Source of the DNA: Amycolatopsis sp. NBC_01480
GTDB taxonomy: Bacteria > Actinomycetota > Actinomycetes > Mycobacteriales > Pseudonocardiaceae
Assembly: GCF_036227205.1 (NCBI RefSeq)
Contig: NZ_CP109442.1
Coordinates: 7,378,001 to 7,442,000, forward strand
DNA: 64,000 bases
Direction of reading: 5' to 3'
A program made the position numbers and the translations under genes. Positions 24,227-33,330 of the stretch are shown one piece after another. How positions within the stretch are numbered: the first letter of the stretch is position 1; each line of letters begins with the position of its first letter. The notes below the pieces were generated by a model. It was given only the letters and a program-made list of their open reading frames with translations, did not search any database and was not told the origin of the DNA.

Positions 24227-25732
24227 TCAGCGCAGGTTGCGCTTGAGCACCTTGCCGGTGGACGTCATCGGGAACTCCTCGCGGAACTCGACCAGCCGCG
24301 GGTACTTGTAACCCGCCATGTTCTCCTTGCACCAGGCGACCAGCTCCGCCTCCGTCAGCTCGGCGCCGGGGCGGCGGATGACAAACGCCTTGACCTCCTC
24401 GCCGTGGCTCGGGTGCGCGACGCCGACCACGGCGACCAGGCTGACCGCCGGGTGCGTCATGATCACTTCCTCGAGTTCGCGCGGGTACACGTTGAAGCCG
24501 CCGCGCACGATCATGTCCTTCGCGCGGTCGACGATGAAGTAGTAGCCGTCGGCGTCGCGGGTGGCGATGTCGCCGGTGCGGAACCAGCCGTCGTGGATCG
24601 CTTCGGCAGTGGCCTCGGGGCGGCCGAGGTAGCCCTTCATCACGTTGTGGCCGCGGATGGCGATCTCGCCGGCCTCGCCGTCGGGGACCTGCTCGCCGTC
24701 CTTGCCGACCAGCCGCAGCTCGACGCCCCAGACGGGCTGGCCGATCGAGCCGGGCTTGGCCACCCGGCCGGGGTGGTTGAAGGTGGCGACCGGACTGGTC
24801 TCGGAAAGGCCGTAGCCCTCCCGGATCTGCACGCCGTAGATCTTGTGCACCTGCTCGAGGATCTCCACCGGCAGGGCGGCCCCGCCGGAGACGGCGATCC
24901 GCAGCGAGCCCGCGATGGCCTCGAGGTCGGCCTCGCCCGGGTCCGCGGCGACCAGGCCCCAGTACATCGTCGGGACCCCGGCGAAGAACGTCACCTGCTC
25001 GCGCTCCATCAGCTCCAGCGCGGCCTTCGGCTCGAACCGCGGCAGCAGGACCATCGTCGCGGCGGCGCCGAACCCGGCGTTGAGCTGCACGCTCTGGCCG
25101 AACGAGTGGAACAGCGGCAGGGTCACCAGGTGCACGTCGTGCTCGGCGGTGCCGAAGACCCGCTGGCAGGTCAGCGCGTTGAGCACCATGTTCGCGTGGG
25201 TCAGCTCGGCGCCCTTCGGGGTGCCGGTGGTGCCGCTGGTGTACAGCACGACGGCGGTGTCGCCCGGCTCGGTCGCCACCGTCTCGAACTCCGAGGGCTG
25301 CCCGGTCAGCGTGTCCATAAAGGACTCATCGATCAGGAAGAACTGCTCGCACGACGGCGTCGCCTCGAATCCGGCGCGGCCCTCCTCGCCGAGCGGCAGG
25401 CCGGGGCCGCCCGCGAAGCAGAAGAACGCCTTCGCCCCGGAATCACGCAGGTGGTAGGCGATCTCGCGCGACTTGAGCAGCACGTTGAACGGCACCACGG
25501 CGGCGCCGGCCTTGAGGATGCCGTAGTAGGCGATCGGGAACGCCGGGATGTTGACCGACGCGAGCGCGACCTTGTCCCCGCGGCCGATCCCGTTGGCGCG
25601 CAACAGGTTCGCCACCTGATTGGCCGCCGAATTCACTTCCTGGTAGGTGAGCCGGGACTCCCCGGCGACCAGCGCGTCGCGGCCCGGCCGGGTGGCGGCG
25701 CTCTCTTCGAGCATCATGGCGAGGTTCAGCAT
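24227..25732 (-). CDS. Long-chain acyl-CoA synthetase (FadD-like AMP-forming ligase)
   Basis: A protein of 501 residues. The adenylate P-loop is YTSGTTGTPKGAELTH, the A5 motif GYGLSETSP, the A7 motif GWFRTGDIATRD, and the A10 lysine lies in PMTSTGKVLKRNL. All core residues of the ANL superfamily are intact. It activates fatty acids to acyl-CoA using ATP. The start at 25732 is set by AAGGAG 8 bases upstream (25741-25746). It sits in one operon with phaC, phaZ and an acyl-CoA dehydrogenase, so it likely reactivates 3-hydroxy fatty acids released from polyester, or external fatty acids. Confidence 0.92.
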   Translation of the reverse strand: MLNLAMMLEESAATRPGRDALVAGESRLTYQEVNSAANQVANLLRANGIGRGDKVALASVNIPAFPIAYYGILKAGAAVVPFNVLLKSREIAYHLRDSGAKAFFCFAGGPGLPLGEEGRAGFEATPSCEQFFLIDESFMDTLTGQPSEFETVATEPGDTAVVLYTSGTTGTPKGAELTHANMVLNALTCQRVFGTAEHDVHLVTLPLFHSFGQSVQLNAGFGAAATMVLLPRFEPKAALELMEREQVTFFAGVPTMYWGLVAADPGEADLEAIAGSLRIAVSGGAALPVEILEQVHKIYGVQIREGYGLSETSPVATFNHPGRVAKPGSIGQPVWGVELRLVGKDGEQVPDGEAGEIAIRGHNVMKGYLGRPEATAEAIHDGWFRTGDIATRDADGYYFIVDRAKDMIVRGGFNVYPRELEEVIMTHPAVSLVAVVGVAHPSHGEEVKAFVIRRPGAELTEAELVAWCKENMAGYKYPRLVEFREEFPMTSTGKVLKRNLR

Positions 25733-25745
25733 CGGAGTGTCTCCT

Positions 25746-26543
25746 TCAGGACAGGAAGCGGTGGATGAGCGGGACGAGCTCGCCGGCGTGGGTGAGCAGC
25801 GCGAGGTGGCCGCCACCGGGGACGATGTGGACGGTGCCGTGCCGCAGCAGGCGGGCCATCAGCCGCGCGTTGGCGGTGGGGATGATCGGGTCGTCGTCGC
25901 CGGCCAGCAGCAGCACCGGCTGGCGCAGGCAGTGCAGGTAGTGCGCGCTGGTCCAGCCGGTCCCGGCGACGATCTGCCAGTAGTAGCCCAGCGGGTCCGG
26001 CGCCCGGGTGGACGCGGCGAAGTGCGCGGCCAGCTCGGGGTCGTCGCCGAACCCGCCGCCGTAGAGCCGGGCGGCGGTCTCCCGCATCCGGCCCGGCCCG
26101 AAGTACCGCAGCGGGCTGGTCAGGGTGAGCAGCACCGACGGCTTGGCCGGCACCATCACCATGCCCATGCTGGTCGCGCAGAGCACGACCCGGCGGCACC
26201 GGCGCGGGTACTGGTGGGCGAACTCCTGGGCCAGCGCGCCGCCCCAGGAGATGCCGAGCACGTCGACCTCGTCGTAGCCCAGCCCGGTGACCAGGTCGGC
26301 CAGCATCCGGGCCAGCTGCGGCATCCGGCGGGGCAGCCGGGTGACCGGGGAGCCGCCGGTGCCCGGCATGTCGAACCGGATCACCGGCACCCGGCGTCCG
26401 GGCTGCGCGGCCAGCCGCTCGACGAACGGCTCGAGCAGCTCCAGGTTGGCGCCGATCCCGTTGCACAGCAGCAAGGGCGTGCCTTCGCCGGGCCGGTGGT
26501 CGATGTGCAGGCCGATCCCGTTGGCCCGGACCGTGGTGGTCAT
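25746..26543 (-). CDS. phaZ: Intracellular poly(3-hydroxyalkanoate) depolymerase (alpha/beta hydrolase)
   Basis: A protein of 265 residues. LGISWGGALAQEFAHQYP contains the nucleophile Ser99 in the same GxSWGGALAQ context as Pseudomonas PhaZ. The acid is in LAGDDDPIIP and the His in VPGGGHLAL. LLLCNGIGANLELLEPF provides the oxyanion region. No signal peptide is present, as expected for an enzyme acting on intracellular granules. Its ATG overlaps the phaC stop by four bases (ATGA), so the two are coupled. The phaC-phaZ order repeats the medium-chain-length (class II) arrangement. Confidence 0.88.
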   Translation of the reverse strand: MTTTVRANGIGLHIDHRPGEGTPLLLCNGIGANLELLEPFVERLAAQPGRRVPVIRFDMPGTGGSPVTRLPRRMPQLARMLADLVTGLGYDEVDVLGISWGGALAQEFAHQYPRRCRRVVLCATSMGMVMVPAKPSVLLTLTSPLRYFGPGRMRETAARLYGGGFGDDPELAAHFAASTRAPDPLGYYWQIVAGTGWTSAHYLHCLRQPVLLLAGDDDPIIPTANARLMARLLRHGTVHIVPGGGHLALLTHAGELVPLIHRFLS

Positions 26544-28201
26544 GCGCGCACGTAACTGCCGGGCGACGCCTCGAGCGGCGCGTGCTCCACACTGCCCACA
26601 GCGGACGGTGCGGCGACCTTTTCCCCGGAGCGCTCGCCCAGCCACTCCATCCAGCGCGGCCACCAGCTGGCGGCCACCTTGGTCGCCCCGGCCTTCCACT
26701 CCTGCGCCGATTCGGCGTTGTCGGAGTTGGTGTAGTAGCTCGACTTCGGGTTGCCCGGCGGGTTGAGGATGCTCTGGATGTGGCCGGAGCTGCTGAGCAC
26801 GAACTCGACCTTGCCGCCGAGCCGCCGCGACGAGCGGTAGCAGGCCTCCCACGGCGTGATGTGGTCGGTGGTCCCGGCCATCACGAACGCGTCCGCGGTG
26901 ACCTTGCCCAGGTCCAGCGGCGTGCCGTCGACGACCACCTCGCCCGGGTGGGCCAGCGCGTTGTCGCGGTAGATGTCGATCAGCTGGCCGTGGAAAGCGG
27001 CGGGCAGCCGGGTGGTGTCGTTGTTCCAGTACAGGATGTCGAACGCCGGCGGGCGCTTGCCCAGCAGGTAGTTGTTCACCCAGTAGCTCCAGATCAGGTC
27101 GTTGGGGCGCAGCAGGTTGAACACCCGCGCCAGCTCTCGCCCGTCCAGGACGCCTTGCACGTGCGAGTGGCGCTTGGCCGCGGCGAGGGTCTCCTCGCTG
27201 GCGAACACGCCCAGCAGGGTCTTGTCGTCGGCCATGTCGAACACGCTCACGAACAGGGTCAGCGCGTTGATCACCGGCTTGCCCCGCGCGGCGAGGTAGG
27301 CGGCCAGCGAGACCGAGCTGATCCCGCCGGAGCAGGCGCCGGCCAGGTTCAAATCCGGGCTGCCGGTGATCTCGCGGACCGCGTCGATCGCCTCTTCCAT
27401 GGCGGTCAGGTAGGTGGCCAGCTCCCAGCCGCGGTGCTCGGCGGTCGGGTTGCGCCAGCTGACCATGAAGACTCCGAAGCCGTGGTCCAGCGCGTAACGC
27501 ACCAGGCTCTTCTCCGGCGACAGGTCGAAGACGTAGAACTTGTTGATCTGCGGCGGCGCGATCAGCAGCGGCCGGGCGTGCACCTGCTCGGTGCGCGGGG
27601 CGTACTGGATCAGCTCCAGCACCTCGTTGCGGAACACCACGGAGCCCTCGGTGGTGGCCAGGTTCCCGCCGACGGTGAACTTCTCGGTGTCGACCTGGCT
27701 GGGGAAGCCGCCGTTGTGCCGTACGTCGCCGGCGAAGTGGCGCGCGCCCTCCACGGCGCTCTCGCCGCCGGTGGTGATGAACTGCTTGACCGCCGCCGGG
27801 TTCAGCGGCAGATTGCTCGGGGCCAGCGCGTCGAGCGCCAGCGACAGCACGAACCTCGCCCGCTCACGGTCCACATCGGACAGTTCAGTGCTGCCGAGCC
27901 AGGCGTCCAGCTCGGCGTCGGCGGCGAGGTAGACGCCGAGCAGCCGGCGGTAGAGGAAGTTCTGCGCCCAGGCGGAGTCGGTGAAACGGCGGTCACGGGC
28001 GCCGGGCGCCAGCTCGCCGCGACCGCGGGCGGCGGCGACCGCGGTCCTGGCCAGGTGGCGCAGGCTCGCCGTGGTGTTGCGGGGGTGCTTGACGGCCTCG
28101 CCGACCACCGTGCGCAGCGAGTCGAGCAGGTCCTTGCGGCGGAAGCCGACGATCGGGTTCGGGCCGCCGATGGCGTCGGCGGCGATCTCGGGAGTGGACA
28201 T
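26540..28201 (-). CDS. phaC: Poly(3-hydroxyalkanoate) synthase, class II-like
   Basis: A protein of 553 residues, close to class II synthases. The lipase-like box is GACSGG with catalytic Cys290; Asp446 in AGTTDHITPW and His474 in SSSGHIQS complete the triad. The PhaC N-terminal domain includes QNFLYRRLLGVYLA. It polymerises hydroxyacyl-CoA on granules. The start is fixed by AAGGAG (28209-28214) 7 bases upstream; an upstream in-frame ATG is less likely. It overlaps phaZ and follows an acyl-CoA dehydrogenase gene by 34 bp. No phasin or second synthase gene is in this window. Confidence 0.93.
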   Translation of the reverse strand: MSTPEIAADAIGGPNPIVGFRRKDLLDSLRTVVGEAVKHPRNTTASLRHLARTAVAAARGRGELAPGARDRRFTDSAWAQNFLYRRLLGVYLAADAELDAWLGSTELSDVDRERARFVLSLALDALAPSNLPLNPAAVKQFITTGGESAVEGARHFAGDVRHNGGFPSQVDTEKFTVGGNLATTEGSVVFRNEVLELIQYAPRTEQVHARPLLIAPPQINKFYVFDLSPEKSLVRYALDHGFGVFMVSWRNPTAEHRGWELATYLTAMEEAIDAVREITGSPDLNLAGACSGGISSVSLAAYLAARGKPVINALTLFVSVFDMADDKTLLGVFASEETLAAAKRHSHVQGVLDGRELARVFNLLRPNDLIWSYWVNNYLLGKRPPAFDILYWNNDTTRLPAAFHGQLIDIYRDNALAHPGEVVVDGTPLDLGKVTADAFVMAGTTDHITPWEACYRSSRRLGGKVEFVLSSSGHIQSILNPPGNPKSSYYTNSDNAESAQEWKAGATKVAASWWPRWMEWLGERSGEKVAAPSAVGSVEHAPLEASPGSYVRA

Positions 28202-28235
28202 GGGAGTTCTCCTTCCAGCAGGGTTTCGGGGTGGC

Positions 28236-29402
28236 TCAGACAAAAGCGGACAGGCCGGTGATGGCCCGGCCGACGATGAGGGTGTTCATCTCGCGCGTGC
28301 CCTCGTAGGAGTGGATGGCCTCGGCGTCGGCGACGAACCGGCCGACGTCGTACTCCAGCAGGATCCCGTTGCCGCCCATCAGCTCGCGGGCCATGCCGAC
28401 GGTCTCGCGCATCTTGGTGGTGCAGAAGGCTTTCGCCAGTGAAGCCTGTTCCTCGGTCATCTTCTCCGCGTCCTGCAGGCGGGAGAGCTGGGCGACCAGG
28501 CAGAGCGACGCGGTGATGTTGCCGAGCATCTTCACCAGCAGGTCCTGCACGAGCTGGAAGTCGCCGATCGGGCGGCCGAACTGCTCGCGCTGCTTGGCGT
28601 AGGCCAGCGCGCGCTGGTAGGCGCCGATCGAGCAGCCGACGGCCTGCCAGGCCACCGAGGTCCGGGTCATCCGCAGCACGGCGGCGGTGTCGGCGAACGT
28701 GTTCGCGCCCGGCAGGCGGCTCGCTTCGGGGACGCGGCAGCCCTCGAGCCGGATGTGCGCGTTCTGCACGGTGCGGAGCGCGATCTTGCCCTCGATCTTG
28801 GTCGGGGTGAACCCGGGCGCTCCCTTTTCGACGAGGAAGCCCTTGACCTGGCCGTCCTCGACGTCCTTGGCCCAGATCACCACGACGTCGGCGAAGGTCG
28901 CGTTGCCGATCCACTTCTTCTCGCCGTCCAGGACCCACTCGTCGCCTTCGCGGCGGGCAGTGGTCTTGAGGCCGCGCGAGGCGGCGGAGCCGACGTCCGG
29001 CTCGGTCAGCCCGAACGCGCCGATCTTCTCGAACCGGTGCATCGGCGGCAGCCACGCCTGCTTCTGCTCTTCGGAACCGCACAGGTAGATCGAGCCCATC
29101 GCGAGGCCGGTGTGCACCCCGAAGAACGTCGCGAACGACGGGTCGGTGCGGGCCAGCGCCAGGGTGACGAAACCGTCGAGCAGGCTGGTCCGGCCGGGCA
29201 GGCCGTAGCCGGTGTAGGACAGCCCGCCGACGTCGAGCTTGCCCAGCGGGCCGAGCAGGTGGTGCGGGAACCGCTCCCGGGCCCAGTGCCAGTTCGCCAC
29301 CGGCGCGACCTCGGCGTCGAGGAATTCGTCCAGCCGGGCGAGCAGTGCGAGGTCCGGCTCCGGCAGATCGTCGGCCAGTGCGTAGAAGTCCGTGGTGTCC
29401 AT
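28236..29402 (-). CDS. Acyl-CoA dehydrogenase (glutaryl-CoA dehydrogenase-like)
   Basis: A protein of 388 residues. FAD and substrate motifs FGLTEPDVGS, KKWIGNATFADVVVIWA and REQFGRPIGDFQLVQ are present. The catalytic base Glu lies in YEGTREMNTLIVGRAITG at the C-terminal end, in the order used by glutaryl-CoA and related dehydrogenases. It oxidises acyl-CoA to enoyl-CoA, the first step that leads to hydroxyacyl-CoA monomers. It is the first gene of the phaC operon, 61 bp from the divergent LuxR regulator. Whether it prefers glutaryl or fatty acyl substrates cannot be decided here. Confidence 0.9.
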   Translation of the reverse strand: MDTTDFYALADDLPEPDLALLARLDEFLDAEVAPVANWHWARERFPHHLLGPLGKLDVGGLSYTGYGLPGRTSLLDGFVTLALARTDPSFATFFGVHTGLAMGSIYLCGSEEQKQAWLPPMHRFEKIGAFGLTEPDVGSAASRGLKTTARREGDEWVLDGEKKWIGNATFADVVVIWAKDVEDGQVKGFLVEKGAPGFTPTKIEGKIALRTVQNAHIRLEGCRVPEASRLPGANTFADTAAVLRMTRTSVAWQAVGCSIGAYQRALAYAKQREQFGRPIGDFQLVQDLLVKMLGNITASLCLVAQLSRLQDAEKMTEEQASLAKAFCTTKMRETVGMARELMGGNGILLEYDVGRFVADAEAIHSYEGTREMNTLIVGRAITGLSAFV

Positions 29403-29463
29403 GTGGATGACGGTAGGTTCGGGCGCTGGCCGGGGGCCCTGTCCAAAGTTAGGCTTCGAGGTT

Positions 29464-32034
29464 ATGCAGGTGGTGGCGACGAAGCTGCTCATCCCGCCGA
29501 CCCGGCCGGGCGCCGTGCCGCGGCCCCGGCTGCTGCGCCTGCTCGCCGCCGCCGCGGCGCACCCGGTCACGCTGGTCGTCGCGCCCGCCGGGTTCGGCAA
29601 GAGCACCCTGGTCAGCACCTGGCTGCGGGAGGTCCCGGGGCGGACCGCGTGGCTCTCGCTCGACGAGGACGACGACGTGCCCGGCCGCTTCCTCGACTAC
29701 CTGGTCACCGCGCTGGGCACCGGCCGCACGCTGCTGGACTCCGGCACCGCGTCGACCCCGGCGGTGATGACCGAGCTGGTCAACGAGCTGGTCGGCGAAG
29801 ACCGCGTGCTGGTGCTCGACGACGTCCACGTGCTGGCCGAGCCGGAGATCCTGGACGCGCTGACGTTCCTGGTCGAGCACTGCCCGCCGGGCCTGCACCT
29901 GGTGCTGCTCGGCCGGACCGAGCCCGACCTGCCGCTGGCGCGGTGGCGCGGGCGCGGCCTGCTGGCCGAGATCGGCGCGGCGCAGCTGCGGTTCTCGCCG
30001 GAGGAGGCGGCCGGGCTGCTCGGCGCGGTCACCGGGCGCGAGGTCGACGCGGGCACCGTCGACGAGCTGAACCGCCGCGCCGAGGGCTGGGCCGCGGCGC
30101 TCCAGATGCTCGGGATCGGCCTGCGCGACGGGGCCGCCGCGGCGCCGTCGGTGCGGTTCCGGCCGGGCAACCGGTACGTGCTCGACTACCTCGCCGAGGA
30201 GGTCTTGGCCGGCCAGCCCGCCGACGTCCGGGATTTCCTGTTCCGCACGAGCGTCCTGGAAACGCTGACCCCGTCCTTGTGCGACGCGGTCACCGGGCGG
30301 TCCGACAGCGAGCGGGTGATCCGCGACCTCGAACACGCCAACCTCTTCCTGACCCCCCTCGACGACGCGGGGGAGTGGCACCGCTACCACGGCCTGTTCG
30401 CCGATTACCTGCGCGGCGAACTGGACCCGGCGACGGCACGCGAGTGTCACAGCCGGGCCGCGCGGTGGTTCGCCGCGCACGGCATGCCCGCCGAGACGAT
30501 CCGGCACGCCGTGCCCGGGGACGAGCTGGAACTGGCGGTCGCGACCGTCCGCGAGCATGCCGAGGACCAGGTCCGCCGCGGTGAGCTGGCCACGCTGCTG
30601 TCCTGGTTGAACCGGCTGCCCGAGGAGCAGGTGCGGGCGCACGCCGACCTGGCCGGTTTCAAGGGCTGGCTGCTCTACCTCGCCGGGCGCGCCGACGAGG
30701 CCGAGACGTACGCGGCGATCGCGGACGCGGGCATGGGGCCGGACGCCCCGGCCGTCGACCGGGCGATGCTGCGGACGTTCCAGGCCTACCTGGCGCTGAC
30801 CCACGGCCGTCCCGCGGACGCCGCCACCCTCGCGACCGCCGCGCTCGATTTGCTGGGCGACAGCTCCTCTTTCTTCCGCGCCGCCGCGATGGGTGTGCTC
30901 GGCCAGGCGCGCCGGCTGACCGGCGACCGGCGCGGCGGGATCGAGGTGCTGCGCGAGGCCGTGCGGCTGGGGGAGCGCAGTGGAAACCCGTTGAGCGCAC
31001 TGGAAGCCACCGGGTATCTCGCGCCGCTGCTGTACGTGCAGGGCCGGCTGCGCGAGGCCGTGGTGCTCTGCCGCGGCGCTCTGCTGGGACACGCGGACGC
31101 GCCGATGGCGGGGCTGGCCGAGGTACCGCTCGGCACCCTGCTCTACGAACGCGACGAGCTGCTCGAGGCACGCAAGCATCTCGTCGACGGAATCGCGCGG
31201 TGCGAACAACTCGGCACGACGTCGTACACCCTGCTCGGCCTGCGGACGCTGGCGCGGCTGCACCACGCGTCCGGCCGGCCCGACGAGGGGTTCGAGGCCC
31301 TGCTGGCCGCGCGTCGTCAGGCGGACGCCGCCGAGGACTACCGCCGCGCCCGGCTGGTGGTGGCGACGATCGCGGAGCTGCACCTGCGCTCGGGCAGCCT
31401 GGCCGCGGCCGAGCAGGCGCTGGAAGAAATCACCGGCGATCAACCGTCCTCTTCGGACTATGAACAGCTGACCCGGGCCCGGTTGCTGATCGCCCGCGGC
31501 GCCCCGGACCGCGCGCTGGACGTGCTCGGCCCGATCGAGGACCGGGCCCGCTCCGAAGGCCGGGACGGCAGCCTCGTGGCGATTCTCGCCGTCACCACGC
31601 TGGCGCGGCACGCGCTGGGACTCCCGTCGCGGGATCTGCTGGCGCGCGCGGTGGAAATCGCCGCGCCGGACGGTTACCGCCGGACCTTCCTCGACGAGGG
31701 CGCCCCGTTGGTGCCGCTGCTGAAGGACATCCGCGCGACCGCCCCCGCGTTTGTCGCCGACCTGCTTTCGCGCTCCCGCGGGGCCCCGGCGCCGGCCGCC
31801 CGCGGATCCGCGCTGCGGACCGTCGAGGGTGTCGGCGTGGTCGAGACGCTCACCGAAACCCAGCGGCGGATCCTCGGGCTGATCGCCACCGGCATGTCGA
31901 ACCAGCAGGTGGCGGACAAGCTGTTCATCACCGTCGGCACCACGAAATGGCACCTCAACCAGATCTTCGGTCGGCTGCAGGCCCGCAACCGCACCGAAGC
32001 GGTGGCGCGGGCCCGCGAACTCAACCTGCTGTGA
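29464..32034 (+). CDS. Large ATP-binding LuxR family regulator (LAL / MalT-like)
   Basis: A protein of 856 residues. Near the N-terminus it has a P-loop APAGFGKST and a Walker B VLVLDDVH, typical of STAND ATPases. The middle is helical repeat (TPR-like) sequence, and the last 65 residues form a LuxR helix-turn-helix (LTETQRRILGLIATGMSNQQ, then TVGTTKWHLNQIFGRL). The layout is that of MalT and AlkS, which switch on when an inducer binds. ATG 29464 is chosen since MQVVATKLLIPP is a standard LAL start. It faces the PHA operon across 61 bp and likely activates it in response to an acyl compound; this is inference. Confidence 0.9.
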   Translation: MQVVATKLLIPPTRPGAVPRPRLLRLLAAAAAHPVTLVVAPAGFGKSTLVSTWLREVPGRTAWLSLDEDDDVPGRFLDYLVTALGTGRTLLDSGTASTPAVMTELVNELVGEDRVLVLDDVHVLAEPEILDALTFLVEHCPPGLHLVLLGRTEPDLPLARWRGRGLLAEIGAAQLRFSPEEAAGLLGAVTGREVDAGTVDELNRRAEGWAAALQMLGIGLRDGAAAAPSVRFRPGNRYVLDYLAEEVLAGQPADVRDFLFRTSVLETLTPSLCDAVTGRSDSERVIRDLEHANLFLTPLDDAGEWHRYHGLFADYLRGELDPATARECHSRAARWFAAHGMPAETIRHAVPGDELELAVATVREHAEDQVRRGELATLLSWLNRLPEEQVRAHADLAGFKGWLLYLAGRADEAETYAAIADAGMGPDAPAVDRAMLRTFQAYLALTHGRPADAATLATAALDLLGDSSSFFRAAAMGVLGQARRLTGDRRGGIEVLREAVRLGERSGNPLSALEATGYLAPLLYVQGRLREAVVLCRGALLGHADAPMAGLAEVPLGTLLYERDELLEARKHLVDGIARCEQLGTTSYTLLGLRTLARLHHASGRPDEGFEALLAARRQADAAEDYRRARLVVATIAELHLRSGSLAAAEQALEEITGDQPSSSDYEQLTRARLLIARGAPDRALDVLGPIEDRARSEGRDGSLVAILAVTTLARHALGLPSRDLLARAVEIAAPDGYRRTFLDEGAPLVPLLKDIRATAPAFVADLLSRSRGAPAPAARGSALRTVEGVGVVETLTETQRRILGLIATGMSNQQVADKLFITVGTTKWHLNQIFGRLQARNRTEAVARARELNLL

Positions 32035-32623
32035 CCGGGTGCGCGCGCAGCACGAGATCGGCCAGGTCGCCGGGCGCGGTCTCGCTGGTGTCGACGGTCA
32101 GGTCGTAGGGCCGGCCGTGCTCGTGCACCGTGCGGAGATGGCCGCGGGCCAGTCCGGCTTCGGTTTTCCTTGTGGATTCCCGTTTTTCCAGGACATCGAG
32201 CGGGCACAACACGCCGACGAGGGTGACGCGCAGGCCCGCCAAGGCGTCCGACCACACCGGCATCAGGTCGGGGGTCAGCAGCATCTCGTCGATCACCAGG
32301 TGATCACCGCCCCGGGCGAACGCGGCGGCCGCCCGGCAGCCCGACTCCAGCATCCGCCGGCCGACCTCGCCGTAGCGGATGACGGTGACCGGGCGCCCGT
32401 CGTCGTCCGGCCCGGGTCGGTCGTACCAGAAGCCGTGCCGGCTCAGCGGGCCGTCGCGCCCGCCGCCCCAGTTCGCCGGGACGAGGTCGAAGAGGGTGTC
32501 GATTCCCCAGTAGACAAAGGGAATCCCGCTGTGGTCCTGAATGGCGCGCGCCAGCGAGGTCTTGCCGGCGCTGGAGGTCCCGTTGAGCAGGATCACGCTG
32601 CCCGGTGGCTGGTGGCTCAGCAC
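32021..32623 (-). CDS. Chloramphenicol phosphotransferase-like P-loop kinase
   Basis: A protein of 200 residues. The Walker A loop is LLNGTSSAGKTSLARAI, followed by FVYWGIDTLFDLVP, where the Asp matches the catalytic residue position of chloramphenicol 3'-O-phosphotransferases, and by DHLVIDEMLL and GVLCPLDVLEKRE, as in that family. It would phosphorylate a small hydroxylated molecule; antibiotic specificity is not certain since many homologues have unknown substrates. It converges with the LuxR regulator gene and overlaps its 3' end by 14 bp. Confidence 0.85.
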   Translation of the reverse strand: MLSHQPPGSVILLNGTSSAGKTSLARAIQDHSGIPFVYWGIDTLFDLVPANWGGGRDGPLSRHGFWYDRPGPDDDGRPVTVIRYGEVGRRMLESGCRAAAAFARGGDHLVIDEMLLTPDLMPVWSDALAGLRVTLVGVLCPLDVLEKRESTRKTEAGLARGHLRTVHEHGRPYDLTVDTSETAPGDLADLVLRAHPVTAG

Positions 32624-32669
32624 CCGGAAACCCTAGCCGACCCGGTATCGTGCTGATCCAGGTCAGATC

Positions 32670-33320
32670 GTGCGGCCCGGGTGTGGCGAGGAGGTGGGCG
32701 CGCTGTCCTTGACCGAGGACGTGTACGAACAGCTCAAGGCCCAGATCGTGCGGCTCGAGCTGGCGCCGGGGGCGGTGGTCAACGAAGGCGACCTCGCCAC
32801 CGGGTTCGGGGTGTCCAAGACCCCGGTCCGCGAGGCGCTGGGCCTGCTGGCGCGGACCGGCTGGATCCGCGTGCTGCCCCGCCGGGGCTACCTGGTCCGC
32901 CCGGTCGAACTCGGCGACGTGCTGGAGCTGTTCGCGATCCGGCGTTTGGTCGAGCCCGCCCTGGCGCGCACGGCGGCCGAGACCGCTTCGCCGGAAGCGG
33001 TCGCGGACCTGGCCAAGCTGGTGGACAAGGAGTCCGGGTTGGACTTCGGCCGCGCGCTGGACGCGGCGAAGTCGTTCCACTTGAGCCTGGCCGAGATCGC
33101 CGGGAATCAGCGGCTGTCCTCGATTCTCGAGACGCTGGTGGAGGAGGTGCAGCGGCTGCACTACCTTCAGCCCGTTCACGTGTTGTCGCCCGAAGAACTC
33201 CGCGCGCATCGCCGGATCGCCGACGCGATTGGCGCGGGCGACGGCGAGGCCGCGGCTGAGCTGATGCTGGAGCATTTGGACGAAGCGGCGCAGCGGCTGA
33301 CCAACGGCTTCGGCGCCTGA
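32670..33320 (+). CDS. GntR family regulator, FCD subgroup
   Basis: A protein of about 216 residues. The winged helix-turn-helix has LTEDVYEQLKAQIVRLELAPG, then GVSKTPVREALGLLARTGW and VLPRRGYLV. An all-helical FCD effector domain follows (FAIRRLVEPALARTAAE, HLSLAEIAGNQRL, ELRAHRRIADAI), which in relatives binds a metal and an organic acid. The start is uncertain: GTG 32670 is used, while GTG 32694 is an alternative that leaves the DNA-binding part intact. The neighbouring SGNH hydrolase gene is convergent, so the target operon is not obvious. Confidence 0.88.
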   Translation: MRPGCGEEVGALSLTEDVYEQLKAQIVRLELAPGAVVNEGDLATGFGVSKTPVREALGLLARTGWIRVLPRRGYLVRPVELGDVLELFAIRRLVEPALARTAAETASPEAVADLAKLVDKESGLDFGRALDAAKSFHLSLAEIAGNQRLSSILETLVEEVQRLHYLQPVHVLSPEELRAHRRIADAIGAGDGEAAAELMLEHLDEAAQRLTNGFGA

Positions 33321-33330
33321 GTCGGGGCGG

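Noticed and set aside
29449..31953. An 834-codon open frame antisense to the LuxR regulator
   Set aside because: It is a GC-driven shadow: composition is Arg/Gly/His/Gln rich, it has no domain, and the forward strand encodes a complete, motif-rich regulator.
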